This document shows positions 1-10,363 of a stretch of 64,000 nt of DNA, piece by piece. The stretch comes from Diprion similis (lineage: Eukaryota; Arthropoda; Insecta; Hymenoptera; Diprionidae): contig NC_060111.1 in NCBI RefSeq assembly GCF_021155765.1, forward strand, positions 4,791,481 to 4,855,480. Direction: 5' to 3'. Within the stretch, counting starts at the first letter, position 1. Each line of letters starts with the position of its first letter. The position numbers were made by a program, and so were the translations under genes. The notes below the pieces were generated by a model that had not been told where the DNA came from, did not search any database, and saw only the letters and a program-made list of their open reading frames with translations.

Positions 1-524
1 TTACTGGGTATGCCCACATATCGGGATTACCAATTGTTGTAAACAGGTTCTATAAATTCAAGGTTTACATACCGTAGTTTCTGTACGAAAATAAAAAAAA
101 AAAATATATGTATAATAAACGTTACCTCGAATCTAGAAATAAAAAAACGAGTAAATTGATTGTTTCTCTACAGTACGTCGAGCAGACCACAAAGCTTGAA
201 TAAAAACAACAAGAATCACTTCCAAACGAATACTGCGTTGAAACGAAAATAATTTTAGTAAATTATGCAATATATACGTACGCAAAAACCGGATCCGATC
301 TTTGCGGTTTTTTTTTTATAGTTGCCAATTTCCTGCAAGAAATCGAATTGAATATTCAATGAAGCTGTAACATCCAAGTTCGAATAGTAGAATCAGTCAA
401 ATTTTCCCATCGCACAATATTTCATTATACCATTTTATATCCTCTACATTTTTTGCCTTAAAAAGCATCCAAATGTGAAAATAAAGAGAAAGGTTAACGC
501 TTTTGCAGTGAATCTTCCGAAGTT
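1..524. other. AT-rich leader upstream of the PLA2 exon
   Basis: No coding exon could be supported here. The stretch is AT-rich, with poly-T and poly-A runs. At 501-508 a pyrimidine run followed by CAG forms a plausible splice acceptor just before the phospholipase A2 exon. The frame stays open from 510 through the ATG at 525, so an upstream exon probably exists, either here or left of the window. Confidence 0.5.
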
Positions 525-1469
525 ATGGAAGTTTTGAAGAATTTATCGACTGAAATTAAACCACAAGAAGTATCTTTTAATGAAATGACCACACTTATGC
601 GTCAATGCGAACTTTTAGAAGAGATGCAAGAAGATGCAATATCCACATTACCGATTGACGCAACCAACAGATCGAATAAACCCAGCATTAATCCTCTCAG
701 TTTGCTTTTTGGTATTCTACCTGGTATGTAAAACATCTTATATCATCGGATATTAACTACGCGTATTAAAATAGGAGAGAAACTCAGTTTGCAACAATAA
801 AGTAATCGTTAATTTATAGATTTTTTCGCCTTTCAAGTTAGACTTATAACTCGAATAAAAAAGATGGAAAATACTTGTTTCAGGAACAAAGTGGTGTGGC
901 ACAGGAGATATCGCTGATAACTATCATGATTTGGGACGTGAGGCTCAAATAGATAGGTAAATGAAATTATTGTTGATATGACTACATTACAATGAATTTC
1001 CTATCCTTGGTTTGTGTTGTATTCAAATAAGTAAAATTCTCTGTAACAATCCACAAAACCGAAAGCTTATTTGTAATAAATATTTCTGCCCTCTAATGCA
1101 GGTGCTGCCGAAGTCATGATCTTTGCCCAGTAAAAGTCAGAGCGCAAAAAAGTAGATATAATCTGACCAATAATTCTATTTATACCAAGTAAGTGGTTCA
1201 TTTTTTTTTTAATTGCAGTGTCAGATGGATGTAACAGAGCTTCTGATGTTTGAATTCTACTTACATGAAAATTGTACCTAATTTATTACAGGTCCCATTG
1301 TGTTTGCGATGAGATGCTCTATCAATGTTTGAAGAAATCTTATCATCCAACGGCCGATGTTATGGGACGTATTTATTTCAATTTTGTAAGAGTACCCTGC
1401 TTAGAAGATGTGCCCAGTAGCCCGGAAGGGTCTGAAAGAAGATTCAGAGATGTGAAAATGGATTACTGA
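525..1469 (+). CDS. Group III secretory phospholipase A2 (bee-venom type), 5' end uncertain
   Basis: Calcium-dependent lipase of the sPLA2 group III family, which hydrolyses the sn-2 ester of phospholipids and is normally secreted. Exons are 525-723, 884-956, 1102-1188 and 1292-1469. All introns are GT-AG and the summed length gives 178 codons plus stop. Visible hallmarks are the calcium-loop WCGTG near residues 70-74, the active-site CCRSHD near 92-97 (His96 and Asp97), and the downstream Cys pairs (SHCVCDE) that form disulfides in the family. Residues 1-60 are a pro-region-like stretch with no signal peptide. A splice acceptor at 506-508 and an open frame before the ATG suggest that an upstream exon carries the secretion signal. 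Whether it is a venom, salivary or housekeeping paralogue cannot be told from the sequence. Family call is sure; the 5' end is not. Confidence 0.85.
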
Positions 1470-2086
1470 GCTGTGGACCACGTTATTAAAGCATTATTGC
1501 CGTCTGTAAGTAAAATGTAAAAAAAAACAAAAACAATTATGCCAAGTGTCAAATGTCAGTGCGATCGTTGAAGGAGAAAGAAAAAAGCCCATATGTTTCG
1601 AATTAACTAATAAATAAATGAAACGTAATAAATTTAGAAATGTATGGCTGTCGTAAAAAAAAAAGACTACACATTTATCTACAAGTACATAAACCGATGA
1701 ACTATATAAATATTGTGCACAAATATAATTTATAAGTGTTATTTAAGGAGTAATTATTGTTCAATGAGTCAAGTACCAATTTTTTCGAATATGTTGTATC
1801 GAATTACAAGAAAGTAAATGACGCATTGTCAAGTTTTTCTTTTGTAATGTCGACTTCCAAGTAATCATTTTACAAACCCATATGTAAACTTATTATTTTA
1901 GTACCATACATTCATTATGACAGGTTGAAGCAATAATTTTGAACGTAAAAAGTTATTTATTAAACATATTAATTTATGTCTAATAAAAAAATCTACGTTT
2001 TCTTTTACAAACGTGTAAAAGGGTAGAGAAGAATAAATAAATTCATATTTTATTCAATCTTGTAATTACTTGATAAGTTTGGTAAG
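1470..2086. other. Intergenic region between two convergent genes
   Basis: AT-rich spacer between the + strand phospholipase and the - strand armadillo gene. It contains the 3' UTRs of both. For the minus gene, TTTATT at 2049-2054 (AATAAA on the minus strand) lies about 33 bp beyond its stop codon. No coding signal was seen. Confidence 0.5.
1609..1614 (+). terminator. Poly(A) signal AATAAA after the PLA2 gene
   Basis: AATAAA, followed by an overlapping AATAAA, lies about 140 bp after the phospholipase stop codon and is followed by A-rich sequence. It is the first canonical hexamer downstream. Confidence 0.5.
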
Positions 2087-3832
2087 TTATAACGATGCTC
2101 CCGTGGACAATGCTGCTTGCCGTAATGATGACAAGGTAGATATCAAACCCCGCGCCTGTTCACGATGTCGCAGCGAAGGATGATTATAAAGATTTCCTTA
2201 ACAAAAAAACAAAATCAAAAACAAGAATAATGCATCGAAGTTGAGGCTAACAAGTTCCTGATCGTATATCTATTACATGATCACAACTTGTATTAATTGT
2301 AGTACAAAAATTTTTGTTAGTACCTATAAGCCAGAGTGTTTCTTTTTGCAAATGGAGGTGAGATTGCGTCAACAATTTATTCAAAAGAAGCTGTGTTTCT
2401 GTCTCAGTATGCTTTGTATTATTCAATAAAATATCAGCAGCTGCTCCTGTGGTCTCGCAAATAACATTTGCAAGAATTCTAACAGCGGCTGTCACCTAAG
2501 GAAAATTCATTGATTTAAAAATCAGAATAATGTTGAGAGATGAAAAAATTTGGAAGAAGCAGAGTATCTTGTTTTCTTTGAAAAGGAATTTCTTCGAAGA
2601 ATACTCACTCGAACAAGATCAGAAAACTCAGACTTGGTAGCATTGTGGAGATATTCAATAAGCGATGAAAGTAGTATTAAAATATGTTGGACGCATGTGC
2701 TGTTCGATGACAATATTGCTAGTAACCAAAGTGTGTTTGGATCATGATAATAGCTTTGTCGACAAAGAATTGCTTTTGTTATGTCAACAATTTCGGAATC
2801 CCTGAAAAAATCAAGTATCATAATAATGGATTATTTCTGATGGTCTGTGGATGGTTGAGTTTCTTACATCTGGATTTCTTATATTTCATCGATAATCGAC
2901 TAATTTAGCACATTGAGCAGGGCTGATAATAGAAAAATGAATGAATACCATTGTTTACAGTTATCTGAATCATCAACTTACTGAATGTGCTCATAGCCAG
3001 CATAAACACAATGCATTGTTGCGTAAATGACAGAGGGCAGCAAGGTGAGATCGCATTCTATTATCAGGGAAATCAGAAGCCTCAAGCAGCCCTGAGCATA
3101 AACTATTTCGAAGGCCTTCTCGCTTCCAGCGGCTAAATTTCCAATCGTCCAAATGCATATATCCTGAATGACGAAAGGTACCACAAAATTAAATAGAAGC
3201 CGTTATCTCAATTTCAATTTGAAGGATCATAGAACATTGTCAATGTCCTAATTTGTTTACCATAAGATTGTAGTTTAGACTGTCCATCGTTGCAAGCAAG
3301 TAAGGCCCAGTTGCCTTAGCCAATACATTACAGGCTCTACTATTACCGAGAGCGAGATTGCAGCAACAATTTGCTGCAGCAAGCTGCAGGTCTGGATTAC
3401 GTCCGGACAGTTCACGAACAAGCGCATGCAAGGCATTATCGACGCTGAGAAACGCATTAATGTTTTCTTCGCTCTGCAATAAAAATATATTCAGTTCCCA
3501 GATTTTCATCATAAGGAAGAGGCTAAATAGGGTGGTAGTAATAGAGTGAGAAATCTATTCGACAGCGAAGAAATATTCGCTGACTGGATCACCTGTAAAA
3601 ACGCATTTTGAAGATGTTGATATTCCTTTAGCCGTAATGATTTTTTCTTAAGAATTTGGGCCTTGGATTTGACAAATTCTTCAGTGTAACATTCGTTCGG
3701 AATTGATTCGCCAAGAGCTGGCCGATTCTTATTTAGTTCCAAACTCCGATGATATTTTCTCTCGATCCACGACGTCTCGCGCAATTCTTGCCGCAGAGCA
3801 TCGGTTCTTTGATCTTTTGTCGTTTCGCACAT
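2087..3832 (-). CDS. Armadillo-repeat, importin-alpha-like protein (TMCO6-like)
   Basis: Six exons on the minus strand, in transcript order: 3832-3593, 3473-3261, 3163-2982, 2801-2609, 2495-2324 and 2196-2087. They sum to 1110 nt, or 369 codons plus stop, with consistent phases. The N-terminal ~80 residues are charged, with a W-x-x-R-K pattern like an importin-beta-binding segment. The rest carries armadillo helix-3 signatures such as AAANCCCNLALGN, QDICIWTIGNLAAGS and ETLWLIGN. This layout fits TMCO6, an importin-alpha relative of poorly known function, better than true importin alpha, which has ten repeats and about 530 aa. The last exon was recovered by joining a donor at 2323-2322 to an acceptor at 2198-2197, which restores an armadillo-like reading. 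The protein is shorter than vertebrate TMCO6, and I see no convincing membrane helix. The armadillo call is firm; the orthologue name is tentative. Confidence 0.65.
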
Positions 3833-4316
3833 TTTCGTTGTAAGTTGAATTGATTATTCAATTATTTTCAGATTATTGCTCTCTGTCCGCAGCAATGAAA
3901 CCACTTGACATCTGAATTTTCAACATTTTTTAATACGCTAATTGAACTCTGTTTTATCGACTGAGTGAGTTATTTGGTGATTTGTCTTTCTGATGTTGTC
4001 TATGGATGCGTTCCGAAATTAGCTTCTAGTGCTATCAGCAATCTCTTATCTCTCTTGCACCTGTGAGTTTGTCACTAGCTCTGTCTCTGTCCTATGGAGT
4101 TTCTAACGCTGCCAGCTAGTTTTGGAACGCACCCTATGTTGATTCCACTCTCTCAACTCAAGTCCTTGGCTCAAGTCCTTCAAGCACAAGCTCAACTCAA
4201 CGGCCATTTGTGATTTGAGATTGAGTTGAATAGCCTTTGAATACAAGCAGCCGCGCATGCCGAAACTGAGGGACATAAGGTTACTCGATATTTACGGTGT
4301 TGATAAATAAATAAAG
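3833..4316. promoter_or_regulatory. Shared divergent promoter region
   Basis: A 484 bp head-to-head spacer separates the minus-strand armadillo gene from RSL1D1. It must contain both start regions. Around 4150-4235 it has repeated CTCAACTCAA-type units and a matching inverted TTGAGTTGAA, so a local stem is possible. No TATA box is obvious near either start. Confidence 0.5.
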
Positions 4317-7127
4317 ATGGGGAAGGTACCTAAAGCAGCGAAGAGCTTGAAGGAAAATGAAAAAGAGCCAAAAGTGAAGAAGTTATTAAATAAACCTGGG
4401 GTCAATAAAGGGACCGGTAAACTTAACCTTAAAGAAGCACGTGTTCCTTTGATGCAAATGCTGAAGAGTAACTTACATACAGATAAAAATGTAAATTTTT
4501 TAAAAGATTCTAAAAGCTTGTCGAAAAAAAACAATAAAACTCCTTCAAGCACGGTTAAAACTGAAGATAATATCAAGCCGAAAGTCGATTTCAAAGCAGA
4601 ACAAGTTTCCGTAATGAAGATCTTGAAACGCAAATCTGCCGCTCTAAACGTCGTTAAACCGCCTCAACCGAAGAAAAAAAACGTTTCTTCCGACGTTCCA
4701 ATTCAAACACAACTGGCAAAGGTAATTCCATCAATTACTATATTCGAACCTTCATAGATTCAACGCGTTCCAATTGTAAAAATGTGTTTTGACGAGAAGT
4801 ACTTGCCAAATTTCAGAAGACAAAGAAAGTATCGAAGAGTGACAAAAGGCAGAAAGTACCAGAAATAGGAGCCTCAGACGTTAGCAAAGAAGTCTCAGAA
4901 AAGGGTCAAGAACAACTACCAGAAAAAGCAGAGGATATAAAGATCGACAATGATCAAGTAACCAAAGGTATCGCAGCTCTTTTGAAACTTGCCAAGCTAC
5001 AGGTAGCCGATAAGAAAAAGCTATTTGATGGAGAGCATCAGTCAATATTGCTTCAGGTGGCGTGCATTAAGGTTCCAAAAGTACCAAAAAGGCAACTCAG
5101 AATTTTACTGCCGCATACACTTGTAACAGATACCGACGACGTAGCGTTGTTTGTGGGGGATATGAAAAAGGGCCGCAGACAAGACTTTGAGCCTACGATA
5201 GACCATTATCAAGATCTGCTCAGGAAACACGGTTGCAAACAGATCAAGGATATAATACCGTTAACTCAGGTGAAGACTGAATTTGACCAGTATGAACTGA
5301 AGAGAAAACTTTTGTCAAGCTACGACTACTTTTTAACAGATGGTAAGATAGCCGGACATCTGTCGCATCATCTAGGCAAACTGTTTATGGCTAAACGCAA
5401 ACTCCCAACATCTATCAGAATGAATGCCAAGAATTTAAATCGCGAAATTGATATCGCGCTCAAGAAAACCAGCATGCATCTGCATTCGTATGGAGACACT
5501 CATATAGTACAAGTTGCGCATACCGGAATGAAGAAACAAGAAATATTTGCAAATGTTGTAAGCGTTTGCAAAAGTCTCGCCGATAGTTACCCAGGTGGAT
5601 GGCCAAACATCAGAAGCCTCATTCTAAAAACATCTACCAGCTTACCAGTGCCAATCTACATCACGCTGAGTAAGTTTAGATGGTTGTTGCGTCGAACTTT
5701 TTATTATGAAAATTAGTTTTACTACATGTCAGTACTTTCAATGTACAGCTCATCACTTAGGCTAGTTTTCATTTCATTACAGAGAGCAAAAACAAGGTTA
5801 AGGTCCCAGTCGTTATACCAAAACGACCCAAAGCTTATCAAACTCAGGTAGGCGAGTTGAGCACGTCGGCCAGCAACGCCAAGGTTGTAGTTCACCCCGA
5901 TGGTACAGTGAAGGTAGAGAAAGACAAGGATATGATCATCAAAGTACGTTCTCATTTATGCAGATCAAGTTTTTGCCAATTATTCATCTTCTTTTCAGCA
6001 GCAATTACTTCTCCAAATGATAAAATTCTGACCACAAATGTTCGCTTTTTTGTATTGGGAACAACACGATAAATTTTATCCTTAATGATTAAATATTGGA
6101 TCCAATTCATGATAGCCATGATTCAAGATTTTATATGAAATAATTTATCTTGAACTGTTTACTTTAAGATTATCTCAAAACCGATATTAATAGCTGCACT
6201 TTTTTCTTCTCTTTGCAGAAAGTTGACAAATTAGCAGGAAAAAAATCAAAGCTGGTACGTAATACAACTTCAAATTATTTTCAGTAATGAAAAGATTCTG
6301 TCTTATTTTATTCGCTTACTAATAGATTTTACACTAATTTATATCTGTTTTACAGCCTGCAGATAAAGAAACAGTGAAAAAATCGAAACGGAACAAACAG
6401 GTGAGTAATATCCACTTGGCAATAACTTCTGCGAATGATTTCTAACTGTTTTATACCACATGTCAATGATTATAAATTGGATCCAATTCATGAATGCTAT
6501 GATTCCAAATCGAAACTGAGAGTTAAATGGTCCATCCTTGTTGCTGATCAATAATTGATTCGGAGCTGTATAAAATATCGATTTTTTTTTACAGCAAGCT
6601 GCTGTTACCGAAAGCCTGGCAGAAAATCAAGAAGCAACAGTAAGTTTTTAGCAAAATTTCTATTGCCACATAAACTCCTCGAGATAATTCAATCTTACAC
6701 ATACTGCAATGATTAAATAATGGATCCAATTCATGACTGCTATGATTCCAAACTACATATGAGATCTTTGAATGATATGTGAAAAACTATTTCTATATTA
6801 TACTGTAAAGTAAATAGATATTTCATTTTTTACAGGAAATTGATGAGCCATTCAATATGAAAGCAGAGGTAAATTTTTATTACTTTTAAGTGTGGAATCA
6901 AAACCAATACCATAACGTGATCACATATTATATTTTAGGACTCTGATGATGATATAAAAACGGCAATTAATGCAAAGACGTTTGCGGATTCTGAGGACGA
7001 AATTGAAGATGCGGAACAAGCGTATCTCAGTCAGTGGCAGCAGGAAACCATCTCTACGACTGCCGAAGACAAAGAACCTAAAAAGAAATCTAAGATCGTT
7101 AAAAAAAAAAGGAAAACTAAGGCGTGA
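4317..7127 (+). CDS. RSL1D1: Ribosomal L1 domain-containing protein 1 (nucleolar, Cic1/Utp30 family)
   Basis: Nucleolar protein of the L1-domain family (yeast Utp30/Cic1, animal RSL1D1), acting in pre-ribosome assembly. Exons are 4317-4721, 4817-5669, 5783-5943, 6219-6254, 6356-6400, 6595-6639, 6836-6868 and 6939-7127, giving 588 aa. Residues 1-185 are Lys-rich and disordered. The L1 fold covers about 186-430, with typical segments such as GIAALLKLA, LPHTLV, YDYFLTD, LGKLFMAKRKLP and GWPNIRSLILKTS. The C-terminal tail is acidic, then lysine-rich (KKKRKTKA), as expected for nucleolar targeting. Four consecutive tiny phase-0 exons (36, 45, 45 and 33 nt) encode the tail, and the introns around them hold similar snoRNA-like elements. 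Start: first ATG of the open exon. An AATAAA at 7165-7170 follows the stop. Confidence 0.9.
6083..6139 (+). ncRNA. Candidate intronic C/D-box snoRNA, copy 1
   Basis: Lies in the RSL1D1 intron 5944-6218. C-like box ATGATT is at 6085-6090, internal D'-like ATGA at 6109, C'-like ATGATT at 6118 and D-like ATGA at 6135. The spacing from the first box (24, 33 and 50 nt) is identical in the two other copies. The shared core TGGATCCAATTC sits directly before the D'-like box, where a guide sequence would be. The boxes are not perfect consensus (RUGAUGA/CUGA) and no clear terminal stem was found. Confidence 0.4.
6464..6520 (+). ncRNA. Candidate intronic C/D-box snoRNA, copy 2
   Basis: Lies in the RSL1D1 intron 6401-6594. 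ATGATT at 6466-6471, ATGA at 6490, ATGATT at 6499 and a canonical D box CTGA at 6516-6519. It has the same 24/33/50 nt spacing and the same TGGATCCAATTC core as copies 1 and 3. This is the best-formed of the three because its final box matches the D consensus exactly. Confidence 0.45.
6707..6763 (+). ncRNA. Candidate intronic C/D-box snoRNA, copy 3
   Basis: Lies in the RSL1D1 intron 6640-6835. ATGATT at 6709-6714, ATGA at 6733, ATGATT at 6742 and D-like ATGA at 6759-6762, with the same spacing and core as the other copies. Sequence outside the core and boxes has diverged, as expected for selected elements in neutral introns. Confidence 0.4.
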
Positions 7128-7729
7128 TTTTTATATCCCGAAGATTAATGAAGTACCCATTAATAATAAATGATAATTGTACATTTAGCATGTTGGGTTC
7201 CACACGAAGTATTCATTCACTCTACCAATCATTATACAACAATGGATTTTGTAAATATTTGTTTTTATCTTCCTCCAATCTGATGAATCGAATGGCTAGC
7301 CTAAAGTCATATTACTGAATAGCCAGCGAGACAACGCATTTCTGCTGCCGAGAATTTTCTATTGTGATGTAATTTCATTGTAAGAAAATTTGGATTTCAA
7401 GGGGGTATTTATTGTCTAATATGCGTGTTATTCGTGAACAAGTATTTTAATGCCTAGTGTTACTGTATGCAAGGAACGCCATGTCTGGTATGGTACCAAT
7501 ACTAGCATATTTTGATTCTGCATCGAGAGTTACAAGTCAGGGATAATCCACACCAGAAAAGTAGCTTTTTATGAATAACAGCGAAAATATTTTTATTTAT
7601 AATCATGATCCTCTGGCAAGTGTTATGAACCTGAAAACAATTTAATTCGAATTCTCCGTTGACGCTTCGTCTAATCGGTCGAAAATAAGAACAATACGCA
7701 GAGTTTACGTAGGTATAGGTTAGGAAATT
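7128..7729. other. Intergenic region, RSL1D1 3' end to PCBD promoter
   Basis: Contains the RSL1D1 poly(A) signal (AATAAA 7165-7170) and the presumed PCBD promoter just before 7730. No further gene could be supported. Confidence 0.5.
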
Positions 7730-9189
7730 ATGACGATGGCGGCCATATTGAAAACGAGTTTGACCGGTGGGAGAGTTTGTAGAAAGATACTTTACTCTGT
7801 CGCAGATCGACGTAGTGCAACATCTCAAGCTCGTAGCAAAACTAAAATGGTAAGAAATTATTTACAATTCGAACTGTACAATATTAGTGGTGATTAAACC
7901 GCTGTAACGAATTCTTTTGAAACATATTTAAATCGCTAGAACGAACAAGTTGATTCGTTAATTGTTGTTTTTCAATTTGAATAATATGCCTTGCGATATT
8001 CACAACAATATGCTGTGATTATAATATAGAAGTTCTTTTATTAATTTTTAGTACGCGGATGTAAATTAAAAATTTCAATTACGCTCATTGTTGATTTTAC
8101 TTGAGTGTCGCGTCATTTTTCATGAATCAACGGTATTTGTGAAAGACTTTTCGCCTACGGATGTATTCCATCGCAACAAGTGGTGTGTACGCACTATAGC
8201 GTAATCAATATTTCACAACTCCAAGAAGAAATCAACGAAAGGCAGTGATCTAGAAACCTTGAGATTCATGTCGTGGTTTATATGCTACTTTGTATTGTGG
8301 TATCACGAATTGATCGAGCATGAATGAAATGTGCAATAAGTCCGCATATTATTCATTATTTACGGACGTCAAAGGCGCGATCAAGGATTTCCGTTTCACT
8401 TCAACTGCTTTAGCAATATTTATGGTGGTCGCGGATATTGCGGTCGTGTTTACAAAGATTCGTTTTCGTTTACTATTAAGTTTCCTCTATACGTATTGTT
8501 ATCTTAATTTTTTTCACACACTTTTAAGCTGCTAATGAAATTGATAATACGATGATTTACGACTATAAGCATTATATGAATACACAGTTTAATACATATG
8601 AGTACATATGAGACAGCCAAAGGGTAATTAATGTTTACAAAAAAAAAAGCTAAAATCAGCGCTTTGATAAAATTGTTTGTCGATTATTATTTAATTTTGC
8701 ATGATTACGAATTAACAATTATTCACGTCTTGCATTTATCAGGCTCGCAATATGTATTGAAATTTTTATCGGATTTCAGGGCAAACTTACTTCTCAGGAG
8801 CGAGAAAAGGACTTGAGCCCATTACTGAGCAATGGATGGACAGTACAAGATTCGCGAGATGCCATCTACAAAGAATTTCTATTCAAAAATTTTAATCAGG
8901 TCTTATAAATGATTCAGAATTAATATTTATACTTCGAGCTTTAAAGTTTTCTCACACAACCAAAGCAATTCATTTTTATATTATCTTTATAATTTATTTA
9001 TTATAGGCATTTGGATTCATGTCAAGGGTAGCACTGCAAGCTGAGAAAATGGACCATCACCCCGAATGGTTTAACGTTTATAACAAAGTGCAGATAACTT
9101 TGTCTTCCCATGACGTGAACGGATTGTCTCAGAGGGATGTTAAGCTAGCTACGTTTATCGATACCGTTGCTAAAGCATCCAACGAATGA
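7730..9189 (+). CDS. Pcbd: Pterin-4a-carbinolamine dehydratase, probably mitochondrial isoform
   Basis: Dehydrates 4a-hydroxytetrahydrobiopterin, recycling the cofactor of aromatic amino acid hydroxylases. Three 5'-to-3' exons, 7730-7849, 8780-8899 and 9007-9189, all phase 0, give 140 aa. The catalytic histidines are seen in the family motif EKMDHHPEW (His97, His98) and in LSSHD (His115); their spacing matches the known catalytic triad. Residues 1-40 precede the conserved domain and are Arg/Lys-rich without acidic residues at the start ([19 protein letters not shown]), suggesting a mitochondrial transit peptide as in PCBD2. The second exon ends at a weak donor (GTCTTA). The 930 bp first intron holds nothing else recognisable. 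AATAAA at 9215-9220 closes the gene. Confidence 0.92.
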
Positions 9190-9214
9190 TCATAAAAAGA
9201 GGGGAAAAAATTCG

Positions 9215-9220
9215 AATAAA
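9215..9220 (+). terminator. Poly(A) signal of the PCBD gene
   Basis: AATAAA 26 bp after the PCBD stop codon, in an A-rich context. It is the only canonical signal nearby. Confidence 0.6.
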
Positions 9221-9780
9221 TTAATCGTCCGATTATGAAACATAAGTCACGGAAAAGTGACTTTGATTTATTCATTACACCAGCTTCGTCAGTCAGTTTG
9301 TTAGGCTTATTCTTTCAAATATACGTAATATATTTCATGTATGTAATATAAGTTTCAGAAGCTAACCACCTAATCGAATGTAAAAAACGACGAATTAAAA
9401 CAATTTTTAGTTTTTGTTCCCAACTCAAGTTTCAGTCATTTACAGTAGTCATATACAAAAAGCAATACGTTGATTTCTAACGTCAGGTTTAAAGATATCC
9501 GCGTTGCTGAAATGACGTAAAAAAAAATCGAAGACAATAAAATATATGTTCCCCCCGCGGACGAGACGGAGGAATTTTCGCCGCGTTCTGCGTAGTTCAT
9601 ACTTGTCCGTGAAGCATCTGCAAGCCGTTTTAAAAATATATGATGCTGCAACGTTTACGTCAAGTGTTTGCAAAATTAAAACTTCAAAATGTAGAATATA
9701 TATTTTTAATACTTGACTGTCATATTTTATGTAATTCTTAATAACAGTAGCATTAGTAATGAGGGTGAAAACTATTTAGG
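9221..9780. other. Intergenic, nothing recognised
   Basis: AT-rich spacer between PCBD and the GC-richer upstream region of protein kinase D. Short open frames on the minus strand near 9436-9673 have no splice context or recognisable composition. Confidence 0.4.
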
Positions 9781-10363
9781 GAGATTTCTACACTTTGAAA
9801 GGTGCGCCAAATAACTTTGAATACGATTGGCTGCAAATCCAAGATAGCCGTCATGCGGTCCGGGCACGCGGGCACGCGATTGGTTATAAGAAATGGCTGC
9901 GCACACTGGTTGCGCAGGGACATAACTGAGACGTTCTGTGGTCGATAAGTGGTTCTTCAATATCCGTGAGCGTTGCGAGCATCAAGCATGGTTTCCCATC
10001 TGTTGGTCTAATCATTTAGCGGCATGGAAACCACGACCGATCGACGGCACGCTGTCAGTGGTGAACGGGGATAAATAGATTATATTCCGATTTCGACGGT
10101 TCCACTCGCGCAAGTGTGTGTAAACCAATGCAGTCTGGGCACAGACGATCGACGAAGTTGAACCCGTTAGCTTTCCGCCTTATAAACAGTATACGCAATA
10201 TTGACGACACGATGGGTCTGACGAGGTGCAGTGTTAATTGTAATTTGAGAAATTTGTGAAACAGCAAGTGTCGAGTGTACGAGACAGTAGAGAGTAGAAC
10301 ATGATCAAGCTGTGGAGAACGAGTGCAGCATAGCCGTGCGTAACATCAAACTTTGAGGAGTTT
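9781..10363 (+). promoter_or_regulatory. Likely promoter and 5' UTR of protein kinase D
   Basis: A distinctly GC-richer, CpG-containing island in AT-rich surroundings. It has two ATTGG motifs (inverted CCAAT boxes) near 9826 and 9879 and no TATA box. It leads into the short first coding exon proposed at 10,364. Transcription start is not visible from sequence. Confidence 0.45.

Noticed and set aside
4740-4760. tRNA B-box-like TTCGAAC
   Set aside because: No matching A box or cloverleaf around it; it lies in an RSL1D1 intron.
8320-8816. Two short + frames inside the PCBD intron
   Set aside because: AT-rich hydrophobic reading typical of chance frames; no support.
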